Counted from the stretch's first letter, positions 12,601 through 21,720 are shown. The stretch is DNA of 64,000 bases from Apostichopus japonicus (GCF_037975245.1 NC_092573.1:9766001-9830000), one strand, 5' to 3'. Notes: generated by a model from the letters alone, not told the origin. Numbers and translations are program-made.

Positions 12601-12820
12601 AACACTACCTCCTGAGACGGAAAAAGAGCCAGGAAAGCTCGATGGCAGTTTCAACGGGTCACTCGGTTTGCAAGTTCCTGGATGCAGCACGGGGATATCT
12701 CGATCAACTACCCCGACAATACACGAAGATGAGAGCGAAGGGGTGGACAACGCTAACAAAGGAGAAAAATATCACGTGACCAATGATGAAGATGATGGCG
12801 TCCCTACGATAGATGCATAA
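24..12820 (+). CDS. Voltage-gated sodium channel alpha subunit, NaV2 type (3' part of gene, 11 exons)
   Basis: Pore-forming plasma-membrane channel. Joined coding exons: 24-372, 904-1043, 1823-2206, 3331-3504, 3981-4103, 5153-5416, 6327-6380, 7304-7441, 8512-8625, 10880-11150, 11583-12820. Phases agree throughout and give 1082 residues; everything before the end of domain II S6 lies left of the window. The order is end of DII S6 (LNLFLALLL), II-III linker, domain III S1-S6, III-IV inactivation linker, domain IV, then a C-terminal EF-hand-like region and an IQ-like helix ([12 protein letters not shown]). The domain III pore loop reads [10 protein letters not shown], with Glu where NaV1 channels have Lys; the domain IV loop reads STSAGWND, with Ala. 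In this family that pattern (DEEA) marks NaV2 channels, reported to be calcium-permeable or non-selective. Domains I and II cannot be checked here. An NaV2 call is more likely than NaV1 or NALCN. Confidence 0.95.
904..1043 (+). CDS. NaV2 exon: II-III linker
   Basis: Short exon with AG acceptor at 902-903 and donor AAG|GTAAGA. It encodes a low-complexity cytoplasmic linker rich in Asn-Gly ([11 protein letters not shown]). Similarity cannot confirm this part because the linker is poorly conserved; the call rests on splice sites and phase (enters phase 1, leaves phase 0). Confidence 0.8.
1823..2206 (+). CDS. NaV2 exon: end of II-III linker and domain III S1
   Basis: 128 codons, phase 0 at both ends. 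The first half is acidic linker. The second half carries the cysteine-rich segment that precedes domain III in sodium channels ([14 protein letters not shown]), then [19 protein letters not shown], a clear S1 helix. Donor CTG|GTAAGT. Confidence 0.93.
2290..2764. mobile_element. hAT-like MITE in a NaV2 intron (15-bp perfect TIRs)
   Basis: Begins CAGGGGCGTATCCAG at 2290 and ends with its exact reverse complement CTGGATACGCCCCTG at 2764. Length 475 bases, with no transposase. The CAGGGGCG terminus resembles hAT-superfamily ends. No clear 8-bp target-site duplication flanks it, so it is old or the superfamily call is wrong. The GC-rich subterminal part resembles the right end of the block at 14407-16607. 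Confidence 0.75.
3331..3504 (+). CDS. NaV2 exon: domain III S1-S3
   Basis: 58 codons, phase 0 at both ends. It begins [13 protein letters not shown], the typical S1-S2 loop, then S2 ([18 protein letters not shown]) and S3 (CLLDFVIVV). The donor GTG|GTGAGT is followed within about 30 bases by a long (AT)n array. Confidence 0.95.
3535..3690. repeat. (AT)n microsatellite in NaV2 intron
   Basis: Nearly continuous AT dinucleotides, interrupted by short ATACATATGTAAAT-type segments and a short (AC)n tract. It starts about 30 bases after the donor of the domain III S1-S3 exon. Confidence 0.95.
3981..4103 (+). CDS. NaV2 exon: domain III S4 voltage sensor
   Basis: 41 codons, phase 0 at both ends. 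Regularly spaced arginines ([18 protein letters not shown]) form the positively charged S4 voltage sensor, followed by the start of the S4-S5 linker (WQGMK). Confidence 0.97.
4270..4480. repeat. Tandem duplication of about 110 bases in NaV2 intron
   Basis: Two copies containing ACAATTTTCTGCAAAATG, TTAATTGACAACTTATC and ATCTCGTCAATT follow each other with few differences. Each copy also contains a second TTTTCTGCAAAATGTTCAAT segment, so a half-unit is itself repeated. Confidence 0.8.
5153..5416 (+). CDS. NaV2 exon: domain III S5 and outer pore
   Basis: 88 codons, phase 0. It encodes the S4-S5 linker ([20 protein letters not shown]), S5 ([15 protein letters not shown]), an extracellular turret with Cys and possible N-glycosylation sites (NMTE, NYTW), and the start of the pore helix ([10 protein letters not shown]). 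Confidence 0.97.
6327..6380 (+). CDS. NaV2 exon: domain III selectivity filter
   Basis: An 18-codon micro-exon, phase 0, with AG at 6325-6326 and donor GGG|GTAAGA. It encodes [18 protein letters not shown]. The fourth residue is the domain III filter position: Glu here, Lys in NaV1 channels. This single exon determines the channel subtype call. Confidence 0.95.
7304..7441 (+). CDS. NaV2 exon: domain III S6
   Basis: 46 codons, phase 0. It encodes the S6 helix ([19 protein letters not shown]) and [14 protein letters not shown]. The reading phase fits only if the donor is AAG|GCAAGT, a GC donor; apart from GC it matches the consensus well. Confidence 0.93.
7846..8147. repeat. 10-bp minisatellite (TATATGTTCA)n
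   Basis: About 30 units of TATATGTTCA, with TGTATGTTCA variants, in the NaV2 intron after the S6 exon. Two neighbouring units at 7941-7960 read TATATGAACA, the inverted orientation. Near 8080 two units are shortened, which shifts the register. Open frames across it are only repeat translations. Confidence 0.95.
8512..8625 (+). CDS. NaV2 exon: III-IV inactivation linker
   Basis: 38 codons, phase 0. It carries [15 protein letters not shown] and [15 protein letters not shown], the fast-inactivation linker. The usual hydrophobic latch (IFMT or MFMT) appears as VFMT. Donor GGG|GTGAGT. Confidence 0.94.
9246..9640. repeat. 196-bp tandem duplication in NaV2 intron
   Basis: The block starting ATGCATGCTGTAAAATTC at 9246 recurs at 9442 with only a few changes, so the period is 196 bases. 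Each copy contains TTGTCTGCAG, which looks like a splice acceptor, followed by about 65 bases of open frame without a convincing donor. Confidence 0.9.
10409..10708 (-). mobile_element. SINE, tRNA-like head and ATAATA tail (minus orientation)
   Basis: Read on the minus strand it begins with a tRNA-like box B (GGTTCGATTCC). It then has a conserved-looking central part, seen on the plus strand as CCTGGGTGGAGAGAGTCAAG and CTTGCCCAAGGACACAAC, and ends in TATTATTATA repeats next to a CR1/L2-like end (AACGCTTTATA on the plus strand). This is the layout of tRNA-derived SINEs that share a LINE tail. The family was not identified. Confidence 0.6.
10880..11150 (+). CDS. NaV2 exon: domain IV S1-S3
   Basis: It starts [13 protein letters not shown] after AG at 10878-10879 and covers S1 ([20 protein letters not shown]), S2 ([17 protein letters not shown]) and S3 ([14 protein letters not shown]). 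It leaves phase 1 at TTAG|GTAAGA. Confidence 0.95.
11583..12820 (+). CDS. NaV2 last exon: domain IV S4-S6 and C-terminus
   Basis: Single 1238-base terminal exon. It encodes S4 ([20 protein letters not shown]), S5, the pore loop with STSAGWND (Ala at the filter position), two cysteines in the post-filter loop, S6 ([20 protein letters not shown]), and an EF-hand-like C-terminal domain ([18 protein letters not shown] onward). An amphipathic IQ-like helix follows, where the Ile of the IQ core is replaced by Leu ([10 protein letters not shown]), then a Ser/Thr-rich tail ending in TIDA and the TAA stop at 12818. Confidence 0.97.
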
Positions 12821-14406
12821 ATATAAAGGAGAGAATAAGAAAATTTATGACAACTTTAATAAAAAATCTGAATGAAAGAGGAAAGAAACGAAATTTGTTT
12901 CAAACTCCTCCAGTATTTGAGATGTTCGAAGTTAGATTCCAGTAACAAAGAAATGTAAAGGTTTGTTAAAAATAGTGTTGATGCGTTAGTGTAAGAGGGG
13001 GTGGGGGCTCTTAAATGGCAGCCCCCCCCCCCCGTTCAAACGATACTTAAATGAATCGATTGAATGCGTGGGCTGTTACATAGCATCAAATAGTGAGGTA
13101 TAAGTGGCGTCAAATTCTGAGAGATACACGAGTGGGATGGGAGAGGGGATGGATTCCTAGGTTCCAGTTATTCTTCTTCAAGATGTATTTATTTCATGAA
13201 AAGCTCCGTTGTAAATATAACTTATTAAACCATGTTTGGAACCATGGATTACGTTATGCTTGTGTAGGAAAATAGATAATATATTGTGCAATATGTTTGA
13301 CGTGCTTAAGTGATGTAGATGATATGAAAATAATGTAATTACACGACAACCAAACATGATTGTTAATTGAGTTATGACGTAGAATCACTTATTGTATCTT
13401 GAGTTGTATGTTGAACTGATAATGCTCCTTTAATGTCACACCCTGAACTTTCTACGTTACTGGAACATGGAATGTTGGGAATGTCTCCAGACTTTTGTTT
13501 ATTTCAACCATTCTACAAAGAAAAATTAATGATCTCCAAATGTTAAATACCCAGTTTCACTCGTGATCAAAATGTTCAAAGGTGTATCAGCCAGTTTGGA
13601 CAATTTAACTAATAATACCACTCTCTCTGTACTGTCCTCTCATATCATGCTTCGAAGCACTCCTACTGACAGTACGAACAGTTCCAAACCTTTATCTGAC
13701 CCTGATGGTAATACCACCATATACTGTCCTCTTCTATCATGCTTCGGAGCACTCGTACTGACCGTATAAACAGTTCATAACCTTCGTTTGATAGAAAAAT
13801 GATATTCATTAAGTGCTTTATTGTCAGTACAAAGGCGTTGAAGCGTAACGTAAAATTGCAGTGTATCAAAATATATTCCATCTGGGTGACGTGTCATGTC
13901 TAATGAATATTCATGATGTATTTAGCCTCATACATACCGAATTATCCACATCTTCGCTCTCAAATATTGTGTTTCGTGTAGGGTGTATGCAAAGGTTTAT
14001 AGAGGTGCATTTCCTTATGATATACATTAACTGTTTTATCTAACTGTGATAATAAGGTTGTAATGTACATGCATGTATAAATGAATATTCATGATGTAAT
14101 TTTTTGGCTTTACCTTACTTCCGGTTGTTTGCAGTTTGGATTGCTATTGGTTTATTTGTATAATGAATATGCATATATTTCGGTATGTAATGATTACCTT
14201 CATGTAGTGTTACACTCTCAAAGTTAGTGATTCAATACAGGTTTCCTTTATGAATGAATTTTATGATTTTACTTAAAATAAATGAAAATATGAGTTTGTA
14301 CTTTACGTCCTTTTGTTTGTACTTTCTTTTCGCCTTCAGTGTCTCTTTTTTTTTCTTTTTTAGCTTGCAATTTTTCGTCACCTGTGAAGTTCTTTGTCAC
14401 CCATTA
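12821..14406 (+). other. NaV2 3' UTR and downstream sequence
   Basis: No further coding sequence seen. AATAAA hexamers occur at 12858-12863 and 14277-14282, either of which could direct polyadenylation. A diverged tandem duplication of about 105 bases lies at 13610-13795. The actual transcript end is not visible. Confidence 0.5.
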
Positions 14407-16607
14407 CAGGCGCGTATCCAGGATTTTTAAACCCGGGGGGCGCGAATTACTATCTAAGCGGAGCGCCACCATCGGTTGGCGCGCAGCGTACAAGAAAATT
14501 TCTTGTTTTGAAACCCCCCCAGATCACCGGAAACGGCACTTCTCGGGCTTGAAATGACCAACCAGATGTACACTTTTTGCCTGAGAACCAGGTATTTCCT
14601 AATAGCTTTTTTTTTCCATCCATAACCTTTTTGAAGTTTGTCAACCCGGCACACATCATGTTCGACCTGATGGCATCTCCTGTGGGTCTTTGCTTTTGTA
14701 GGTGATTCTACGTCGCGGCCCACAATACCCGTCAGCCCCACTTTTCAAGGTTTTAAGCCCCATATTTGTTCCGAATTTGAAAATTCACATTTCTCGTGAG
14801 TAAACTCACTTGAAAACCATACCCATAATGTTGTACAAAATTTCATCTATGGACAACCAATATAGAAAAACTTCCTTGAACCCCTAACAGACCGGTCAAA
14901 ATTGCACGAGTAGAGGGAAGTGTGATGCAGAATGTTGGTCAGAAATTTTCGAAAATTCAGACACAGTTAATTTATTGGTGTACAAACATTAAAACCTCTT
15001 ATAACGGCTATTATAAAACTTGGTTGAAGGAAATGAAAAAATAGCAGATAATTCCGAAAGCGAACACTACACACATAGGCGTAGGAGGCGCGGCGGCAGT
15101 GGCGGAGCTAGGGGTATTGGTCAGGAGTGGCGAAAATGGTCTGTAGGAGCGCTTTCGACACTATCTAAGCGGAGCGCCACCACTGGTTGGCGCGTAGCGT
15201 AGAGAAAATTTTTGAATAAAGATACTCCCTAGATCGCCGGAAATGACCCTTTCCGGGCCTGGCTAATTTGCAGATAAACGAAGAATAAGGTGTCATCGCC
15301 AAATTACACCAACAAAATGTGAGAAATGTCAATAAGTATATGAGAGCGCAATAAAAATGTTAATAATCTAGAATAAGTAAAAAGTGGTAAAGAGCTGAAA
15401 AAGGCGCCAGCAGTCCATTTGAGTCCGTCAGGGGGGGGCATCCACCCCCCGACCGTATGGACGCTCCGCCACTGCGCGGCGGGGGTGCAGCCCCTAATTC
15501 GCCATTACTAATGTAAAAGAGAGTTTTGACATAATTGGACCTCCATGCTTTTTATACATCTACATGAGACATGTCGTTGTTTACATTAGCATCCCGCGAA
15601 ATACTGCCCAATTTGAACGGACCGTACGGTACATGATGGCATGCGATGTAATAATCGATGGTTGCTTATATGATATTGACATGAACACGCTGAACGCGCG
15701 CTTCGCGCGCGAAAATTTTTGGTTATTTTGTCAGGCAAGTCGGACAGTTTTGAGGCTTTTCATCCTGGAACACCATTTTCATGCTCACTGATATGATGTG
15801 ATATCTGCTGTTTGCGTTACAAATTCGAACAGGCGCGTAGCGAGGAATTTGCCAAGGTAGGGGCGAAGCCTGTAGGCAAATTATCTAAGCGTAGCGCCAC
15901 CATAGGTTGGCGCGAAGCGTACAAGAAAATTTTGGCCGAAAATGCCTCCCAGATCGCTGGAAATGGCACTACCCAGGACCATTTGTTAGCGCGAAGCGTA
16001 CAAGCAAATTTTGGCCGAAAATGTCTCCCAGATCGCTGGAAATGACACTTCCCAGGCCTTGTAAGTTGCCTCTAAGCACTTTCTATTTTGAAATTACTTA
16101 GCGATATTATTTAAAAAAATGCTGAATGGGGGGGCGGGCGGTCGCCCCCATCCCAAAATGCGTCATGTTCCCCGACGACACGGTCGAGTTCGAGACCAGC
16201 CACAGTTGGTTTCATAGCACAATTCTACACACGCGTTATGATAGACCATATATAGTACATATATAGATCATTAGTGAGAGAGGAAAATGGAAACGTCAAA
16301 AAATGGAGTTGTCGGTGTAAGGGGTAGGGTGAGTCACACTTTTACGAAATCATTGATCCGTCACTGGCTACCCTTCAGCGCTGTAATGATGTCACTGTTC
16401 CTCTTTCTCTCCCCGGTGTCTTCGCGTTTTTCTTTTACTCCCTCCTTTTCTCCTTTTTCTCTCTTTCTTCTTTTTCTTTTCCCTTCCTTCCTCTCCTCCT
16501 CCTCTTTTTTCCCCTCTTTTTTCCTTTTTTCTTCTCTTTTTTTTCTCTCCTCTTTTTCTTACCCGGGGGGCGCGCGCCCCCAACGCCCCCCCCTGGATAC
16601 GCACCTG
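14407..16607. mobile_element. 2.2 kb hAT-like composite transposon block
   Basis: The left end CAGGCGCGTATCCAGG (14407) and right end CCTGGATACGCACCTG (16607) are inverted repeats with 15 of 16 matches. CATTA lies directly outside both ends (14402-14406 and 16608-16612) and may be a target-site duplication. Inside are several copies of a module containing CTAAGCGGAGCGCCACCA and GCGCGCAGCGTACAAG (near 14451, 15882 and, partly, 15989), a GC hairpin at about 15690, and a complete nested MITE. A further possible terminus (CAGGCGCGTAGCGAGG) occurs at about 15832, so more than one element may be stacked. No transposase frame. Confidence 0.6.
15097..15474. mobile_element. Nested hAT MITE with perfect TIRs and 8-bp TSD
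   Basis: The 378-base element begins CAGTGGCGGAGC and ends GCTCCGCCACTG, exact inverted repeats. It is flanked on both sides by CGCGGCGG (15089-15096 and 15475-15482), an exact 8-bp target-site duplication as hAT transposases make. Removing one copy and the element restores a continuous CGCGGCGGGGGTGCAG. It carries the same CTAAGCGGAGCGCCACCA module as its host block. Confidence 0.92.
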
Positions 16608-16612
16608 CATTA

Positions 16613-17950
16613 ATGTATTCTGCGTTCTATAACTGCGTTGACAAATCTGTAGTATCATATTTATGCATAACTTCGTCAATGTGTGAGTTTGTTCAAGTAG
16701 ACTGGTGTAACAGCTAATGCTTTCAGGTAATTGACGTTAATTAACTTATGTATGCTACTATCAGATTGTGACAACTTAAACCCGACAAAATTAAGCTTTC
16801 CGAATATAAAAAAAAAACTCCTTTAAATCCGGTAAAAACAATTTTGAGAATAATGCTGACAACTTACATGCCTCTGCACACGGTCCGCTATGGTCTCAGT
16901 CCAGCCCGCGATAAGAGTAAGGACCGCAGTCTTGCACTAATCGGTAATGTAAGCTGACACGTAAGGCACCCTAGGCTTGATCACTCTACCGACCTGCCCT
17001 ACACATTACTCACTCCATGAGATTTTGATTCTTCCTGATCCTTAATTTGATCGTTCAACCTTTTGTCTCTGCATGCCGAAGGAGAAAATTAATTGCGAAT
17101 CGGTGATATAAGCCAGGTTTAACAGGCTATATTCTCAACATTACGTAAACTCATAACGAGCATATGTCGTCAAGCCCCTCCCGCTTCACCACCTTTCACC
17201 ACCCCCCCCCCGTCATTCCCCATATCGTCTCGTAAATTCTTCCCCGCAGTGACGTGCACATGTTTTCAAAGATTGGGGTTGGGAAATTTCCGCCGAATCC
17301 TCCCGACTGATTTTGGAAGGGGTATGAACTTTTATGGATGGGTTGTATAGGCGGATTTAAAATATATTGAATGAAGGGTATTGTCGTGGGTTCGTTGGAT
17401 GCGGCTTTCATTAAGGGGGTCTTCCCCCAGAAAAAAAAGAGCAACGTTTAGACGTCAGATTTGAGGCATATTTAGACTATAAATTAGGTCTATAATATCA
17501 ATATCAATAATATTAGAAAAAGCCCCAGACTGACGATGAAGATGTGGGTTATGCCGCTCCACCGCCCACCCGCCCACTCACCACCCCCCCTCCTCTCCCT
17601 AGCCCTCCTTTGGTCTTGTTGTCATAGTGGTGTAAGTCGAACGTAAACCACTCTCACACTTTGTATAATCATATAAATAATTAGTGAAAACAAACCAGTC
17701 ACTCATGTATACATGTATAGGCTACTAATACTAAATTAAAAGAGATATACTTAAAATTAAACTATAAAATGTCTGTTTCCATCTTATAATCATGCCGAAT
17801 GTCAATTGCACATAAACCCTTCCGTATTTAACCTTCACAAAATGGCTTCTGTTACCCCATCTATATATATGTATACGACAGCGGTTTGCATTGCAGCTTA
17901 TTAACACGGTAATCCTCAAAAACCTATGCTCTATGTTTACGTTATCAGTC
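16613..17950. other. Intergenic sequence between NaV2 and PACRG
   Basis: No exon seen on either strand. Holds a possible hAT-like end (CAGTGACGTGCACATG near 17250) without a matching partner, and C-rich stretches at about 17200 and 17580. Confidence 0.5.
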
Positions 17951-17964
17951 GTTGCTGTGACAAC
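17951..17964 (+). promoter_or_regulatory. X-box-like RFX motif upstream of PACRG
   Basis: GTTGCTGTGACAAC fits the RFX consensus RYYNYY, 1-3 base spacer, RRNRAC (GTTGCT, GT, GACAAC). It lies about 430 bases before the PACRG start codon. RFX factors drive ciliary genes in animals. Function here is inferred from sequence and position only. Confidence 0.5.
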
Positions 17965-18051
17965 GCCTCATTATCTCTAGCGAACGTCGTCGTTGTATAC
18001 AGTGTATGCACTTATATTCCCTCTTGCATTAATTAATGGAATATGGGCCAT

Positions 18052-18065
18052 TTTACCATGGCAAC
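18052..18065 (+). promoter_or_regulatory. Second X-box-like motif upstream of PACRG
   Basis: TTTACCATGGCAAC differs from the classic X-box GTTACCATGGCAAC only at the first base. It lies about 330 bases before the PACRG start and 100 bases after the first motif. Confidence 0.5.
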
Positions 18066-18393
18066 GGCAGGTGTTTTACGTCCTAATAACACTCTATTGA
18101 ATAGAGCAGTATTGTGTGCGGGATATTCAGTATTCATTGTAAAATGCGTCTGAATCTGAAAGCTGTTCGTAAAGCTACTTCGACATTGTTTTGTCTATGG
18201 TTTGGATTGCGAGTATTTTTGGTTTATTAGTCGATGCGTTTTACTATATATATAAACTGAATGTTAAGCAAAGACATGGATTAAAACTCGAATACCGTGC
18301 ACAGTTATAAGCAGAATTAATGTAAAGGATGTGTTTTTGTGTAATTAATTATTCTGTGTAGAAACATACTCAAATTGACTTGAAGTCATCATC

Positions 18394-18648
18394 ATGACCT
18401 CAATATCATTTCCACGGAATGAAGGCAAAGGAAAGACTTCGGCACAAAGGAAAAATAAGAAAACAAAAGTGACACCGTTTTCTGTCCAGACATATTATCG
18501 AAAGAATGTTGAAGTTGAACCACCAAAAAAGACTGGGATTTTCCAAGCTAATCCCTCCATCAAATCGAATTTTAACTTCTTCTATGACCGAGGTGATTTC
18601 CCTATAGCGGTGGAACACGAAGCTCAATACAACAAGATTGCATGGAAG
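18394..18648 (+). CDS. PACRG: PACRG exon 1
   Basis: 85 codons, from the start codon to KIAWK, donor AAG|GTAAGT. Basic, Lys-rich N-terminus and then the conserved [13 protein letters not shown] segment. Confidence 0.95.
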
Positions 18649-21253
18649 GTAAGTTGATTCATTTTACGAACTATGTGAGGTATTACATATTGTGGGATTC
18701 GATTATTAACATATTTATAAGAAGACCATTTTTTTTAATGAATGACGCAGTGGTGGTTTCGATCACTCATGTTTTAACGACTAGTGAAACAAACATCTAT
18801 CGCTTTCATGATTACTTTGGGCGCGTCATTATAGCTGCCAAGTGTCTCATGTCAACGTTGGTCATGTTATAAAACAATGTATCATATGATATGATGACCA
18901 CATACAACAGACGTTCATAATCTGGCCAATTTTATATCATTATTTAGACAGCCTCCCGGAGGTGGGGTTTAGATCAAATTCTTGAACGCCTATATATAGC
19001 TTTGTGTTGAGACCGATTAAGGTGACATAACCAAATAGGGCTTGTTTTCGAAAATTAAATGGGTAACATAAGTGGGGCGGAAAACATTCCAGATATTCTG
19101 AACACGAGGCAAAGCAGTTGTATACAAAGGTATATATGCAAGTAGGGTATGACTGATTTGTTGGGGGCATATCATGTCACTAACCCCTGTACAGGGGCTC
19201 ACCGGAGGCCGGCAGGGATCCAGCCAGGGGAGAGATGTAAATTTTCGACATTTTAGTGTCATAGTAACCTTCCGAACCATATTGTGGTCAGTGACCTCGC
19301 TTAACATTGAAAAAGAGCAGACCATTAAAAGATGTTTGCTCTGGACTTTGTTTCACTTTCAGGGTCTTGGCGTATGTCGATCTGCAGGGACAAACTGACC
19401 TGGGAACATGTAGATTGTAGAATGTGTTATAAAGGGCCCTAATTTAAAAAAGTAGACATTAATGACTTCACTTTCAAATACCTTCGTATTTATGCGTCGT
19501 ATATTTAGCACATAGATACCACACTCCCATTAATTACTGTGTTAAATAATAACCCCAATTGAAGGTGCTAATTGGCTAGAATCGCTAACCTTAAACATCC
19601 AGTCGTTCATAAATGTTGAAGGCAGTATAATACTATAGTAATAGAACACTGAAGTCACTGAATCGGATATTGATTGCTTGCAAGAATCCAGCGCGGCCGG
19701 GGCCCTTTGAAAATGCGGGGTCCGTAGCATATGCTACTTTTGCTACTAGGTTAATGCAGCACTGTCTGAGACTTCACAATACTCGAGAAAAATACAGATG
19801 TCTTTTAAATTGGCTTAGTTGGTCTGGAATTACATAATTTAGTATAATTACGTAATCATCATACTGAATTATAGGCAGCTCCATTCGAGTAAATGAGAGA
19901 AATCATTATTTCGTTTGCTAGTATTCGAAGGATGTATTCCATTTTCTGATGGTCTTTCAGTATTAAAAACATTTTTAGAAATTGGTTATTTTCAAATGAA
20001 GAAATCTAGGTTGACCTGTATGCTTAAGATACGATAGGATTCTAATCCAAATTCTTCATTTTTTTTCTATTTTGATAGGTTGAGATTGAGAAGTTGGACT
20101 TTCATCATTATCTTCCTCTTTTCGTTGATGGTCTCTGTGAGACAAAACATCCTTATAAGTTTCTCGCTCGTCAAGGAGTCCATGATATGCTAACTCACGG
20201 TGGGCATAAAGTACTTCCCGTGGTACCGCAGTTGATCCTCCCGGTTAAGGTATAACCTAATCTCTTTATTAATCTATATGTTGTAGCTATAGCTATGTGC
20301 CATAGTCTTTTGATTTACTGAGGTTGAATCCATCATTCTTATGTAGCATATGGGGAAGCTACCGGTATCACACTGTTAGGCTATAGGGCAGGGTTTCCCT
20401 AACTTTATCCCCCCCCCCCCGCGAACCCCCTGTGGATGTCAGAATTGTCTACGAACCCCCAACTTTTTGAGACACGATCTGAGTCATTATTATACGTATA
20501 ATACGCATAACAGTGCTTCGTAAATGGTCAAGTTGATAGTGTAATATTGTAGAGTTTGTCGATAGGTACGACTTTTGTACATTACTAAATTATATGAAAC
20601 ATCAGATTTTAGTTCAACAAAAAGTACTCTAGTTTTGACTTTCAGAAACGTCTCAAGATCCCCCTGGGATGGACTCACGCACCCCCTGGGGGTTCATGCA
20701 TCCCAGTTAGGGAACCCCTGCTATATAGGTATCTAAGTTAATGTGGAGAGCTTATTTTGGTGTGGTTGGTGTGAAAGAATCATTATGCGAAGATGTTGTA
20801 AGTATCAAACACACCCGTAGCCAAACCATGCCCCTCCACCCACCCACATTCAAACTATACTATATATATATATATATATGTATACATGCAACTTTTTCTT
20901 TAAAAAAAACTTTTAATTTGTTTCTTTCTTTCTTACCACAGAAAGCACTACAAACAAAGTTACCTGACGTCATATGTTCGACCTTACGATTACTTCAGAT
21001 TCTGGTGGTATGTAACGAACTTATCGGAGAAGCTCTGGTTCCTTATTACCGCCAACTTTTGCCAGTTTTCAATCTTTATAAGAATAAAAACAAAAACCTC
21101 GGAGACGGAATCGAATACGACCAATGGAAAGGTGAAAACATCGGTGATATGGTGAATTATACTCTTGAATTGTTTGAGAGGTATGGAGGGCCAGATGCAT
21201 TTATCAATATTAAATATATGATACCAACTTATGAATCGTGTGTTATGAACTGA
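18394..21253 (+). CDS. PACRG: Parkin co-regulated gene protein (PACRG), complete
   Basis: Axonemal protein that stabilises the junction between A and B tubules of doublet microtubules in cilia and flagella. Three exons (18394-18648, 20079-20249, 20942-21253), all phase 0, give 245 residues, slightly shorter than human PACRG. The N-terminal about 60 residues are basic and variable. From [16 protein letters not shown] onward the protein follows the family closely: [82 protein letters not shown] and the typical ending ESCVMN. The start is the first ATG in frame. AATAAA occurs 99 bases after the stop. Two X-box-like motifs lie upstream, as expected for a ciliary gene. No Parkin gene is seen head-to-head with it. 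Confidence 0.97.
20079..20249 (+). CDS. PACRG: PACRG exon 2
   Basis: 57 codons, phase 0. It starts [15 protein letters not shown] and ends LILPVK, with acceptor TTTGATAG and donor AAG|GTATAA. Part of the helical repeat core. Confidence 0.97.
20389..20720. mobile_element. hAT-like MITE in PACRG intron 2
   Basis: Left end CAGGGTTTCCCTAACTTT; the right end CAGTTAGGGAACCCCTG reads inverted as CAGGGGTTCCCTAACTG. Flanking octamers CTATAGGG and CTATATAG match at six of eight positions, a decayed 8-bp duplication typical of hAT. 332 bases, no transposase. Confidence 0.8.
20942..21253 (+). CDS. PACRG: PACRG exon 3 with stop
   Basis: 104 codons including TGA at 21251. It carries [20 protein letters not shown] and the C-terminal half of the family, ending ESCVMN. 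Acceptor TTACCACAG. Confidence 0.97.
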   Translation, partial: KALQTKLPDVICSTLRLLQILVVCNELIGEALVPYYRQLLPVFNLYKNKNKNLGDGIEYDQWKGENIGDMVNYTLELFERYGGPDAFINIKYMIPTYESCVMN

Positions 21254-21351
21254 ACTGGATGAGATATAGTATGAGACCGGTCACCAAGAAAAGTATAAGA
21301 ATGTTTTATTCGCAAGTTTCAAAGTATGGGCGGAATTGGCAACGGGATTCA

Positions 21352-21357
21352 AATAAA
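21352..21357 (+). terminator. Polyadenylation signal for PACRG
   Basis: AATAAA, 99 bases downstream of the PACRG stop codon. The cleavage site itself is not visible. Confidence 0.5.
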
Positions 21358-21605
21358 TTAACTGCAGGGAAGCGCTATACATTGCAACGATTTAAATTGT
21401 TACATACTGCAGTATATATAAAGTAATTTTGAAGTCAACATATTGACTAGAGAATTGTTCCATTGTTGAATTCCTTGTGTATCTTCTCTCCGATCTCCTG
21501 GAGTCTTGATTCTGTAACCACCGACAGTTTGTAACTTTCGTTCGACTTTAATCCCAGATTTATCAATCACCATCGATATCGGGATGTCACATACATTTGT
21601 CACTG

Positions 21606-21720
21606 ATTTAAATCGGTATATGTTGATTTAAACCGGTACATGTCGAATTAAACCGTCACGTGTGGATTTAGTATAGTACATATCGATATAGTTGTCTACT
21701 TGAAATTGACGTGAACCATA
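21606..21720. repeat. Degenerate tandem repeat of about 20-30 bases
   Basis: Variants of GATTTAAACCGGTACATGTC recur four or five times (TTTAAATCGGTATATGTTGA, TTAAACCGTCACGTGTGG, TTTAGTATAGTACATATCGA). Related CCGAT/ATCGG words continue to about 21790. Confidence 0.6.

Noticed and set aside
11776-12759. Minus-strand open frames opposite the last NaV2 exon
   Set aside because: Shadow frames of a strongly supported coding exon.
16287-16679. Frames over the TTTCTC-rich tract
   Set aside because: Low-complexity pyrimidine run inside the transposon block.
17249-17440. hAT-like element starting CAGTGACGTGCACATG
   Set aside because: Only one end recognised; not enough to call an element.
19190-19205. 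Palindrome CCCCTGTACAGGGG as an operator or element end
   Set aside because: Short, isolated, with no paired copy or flanking duplication in the window.
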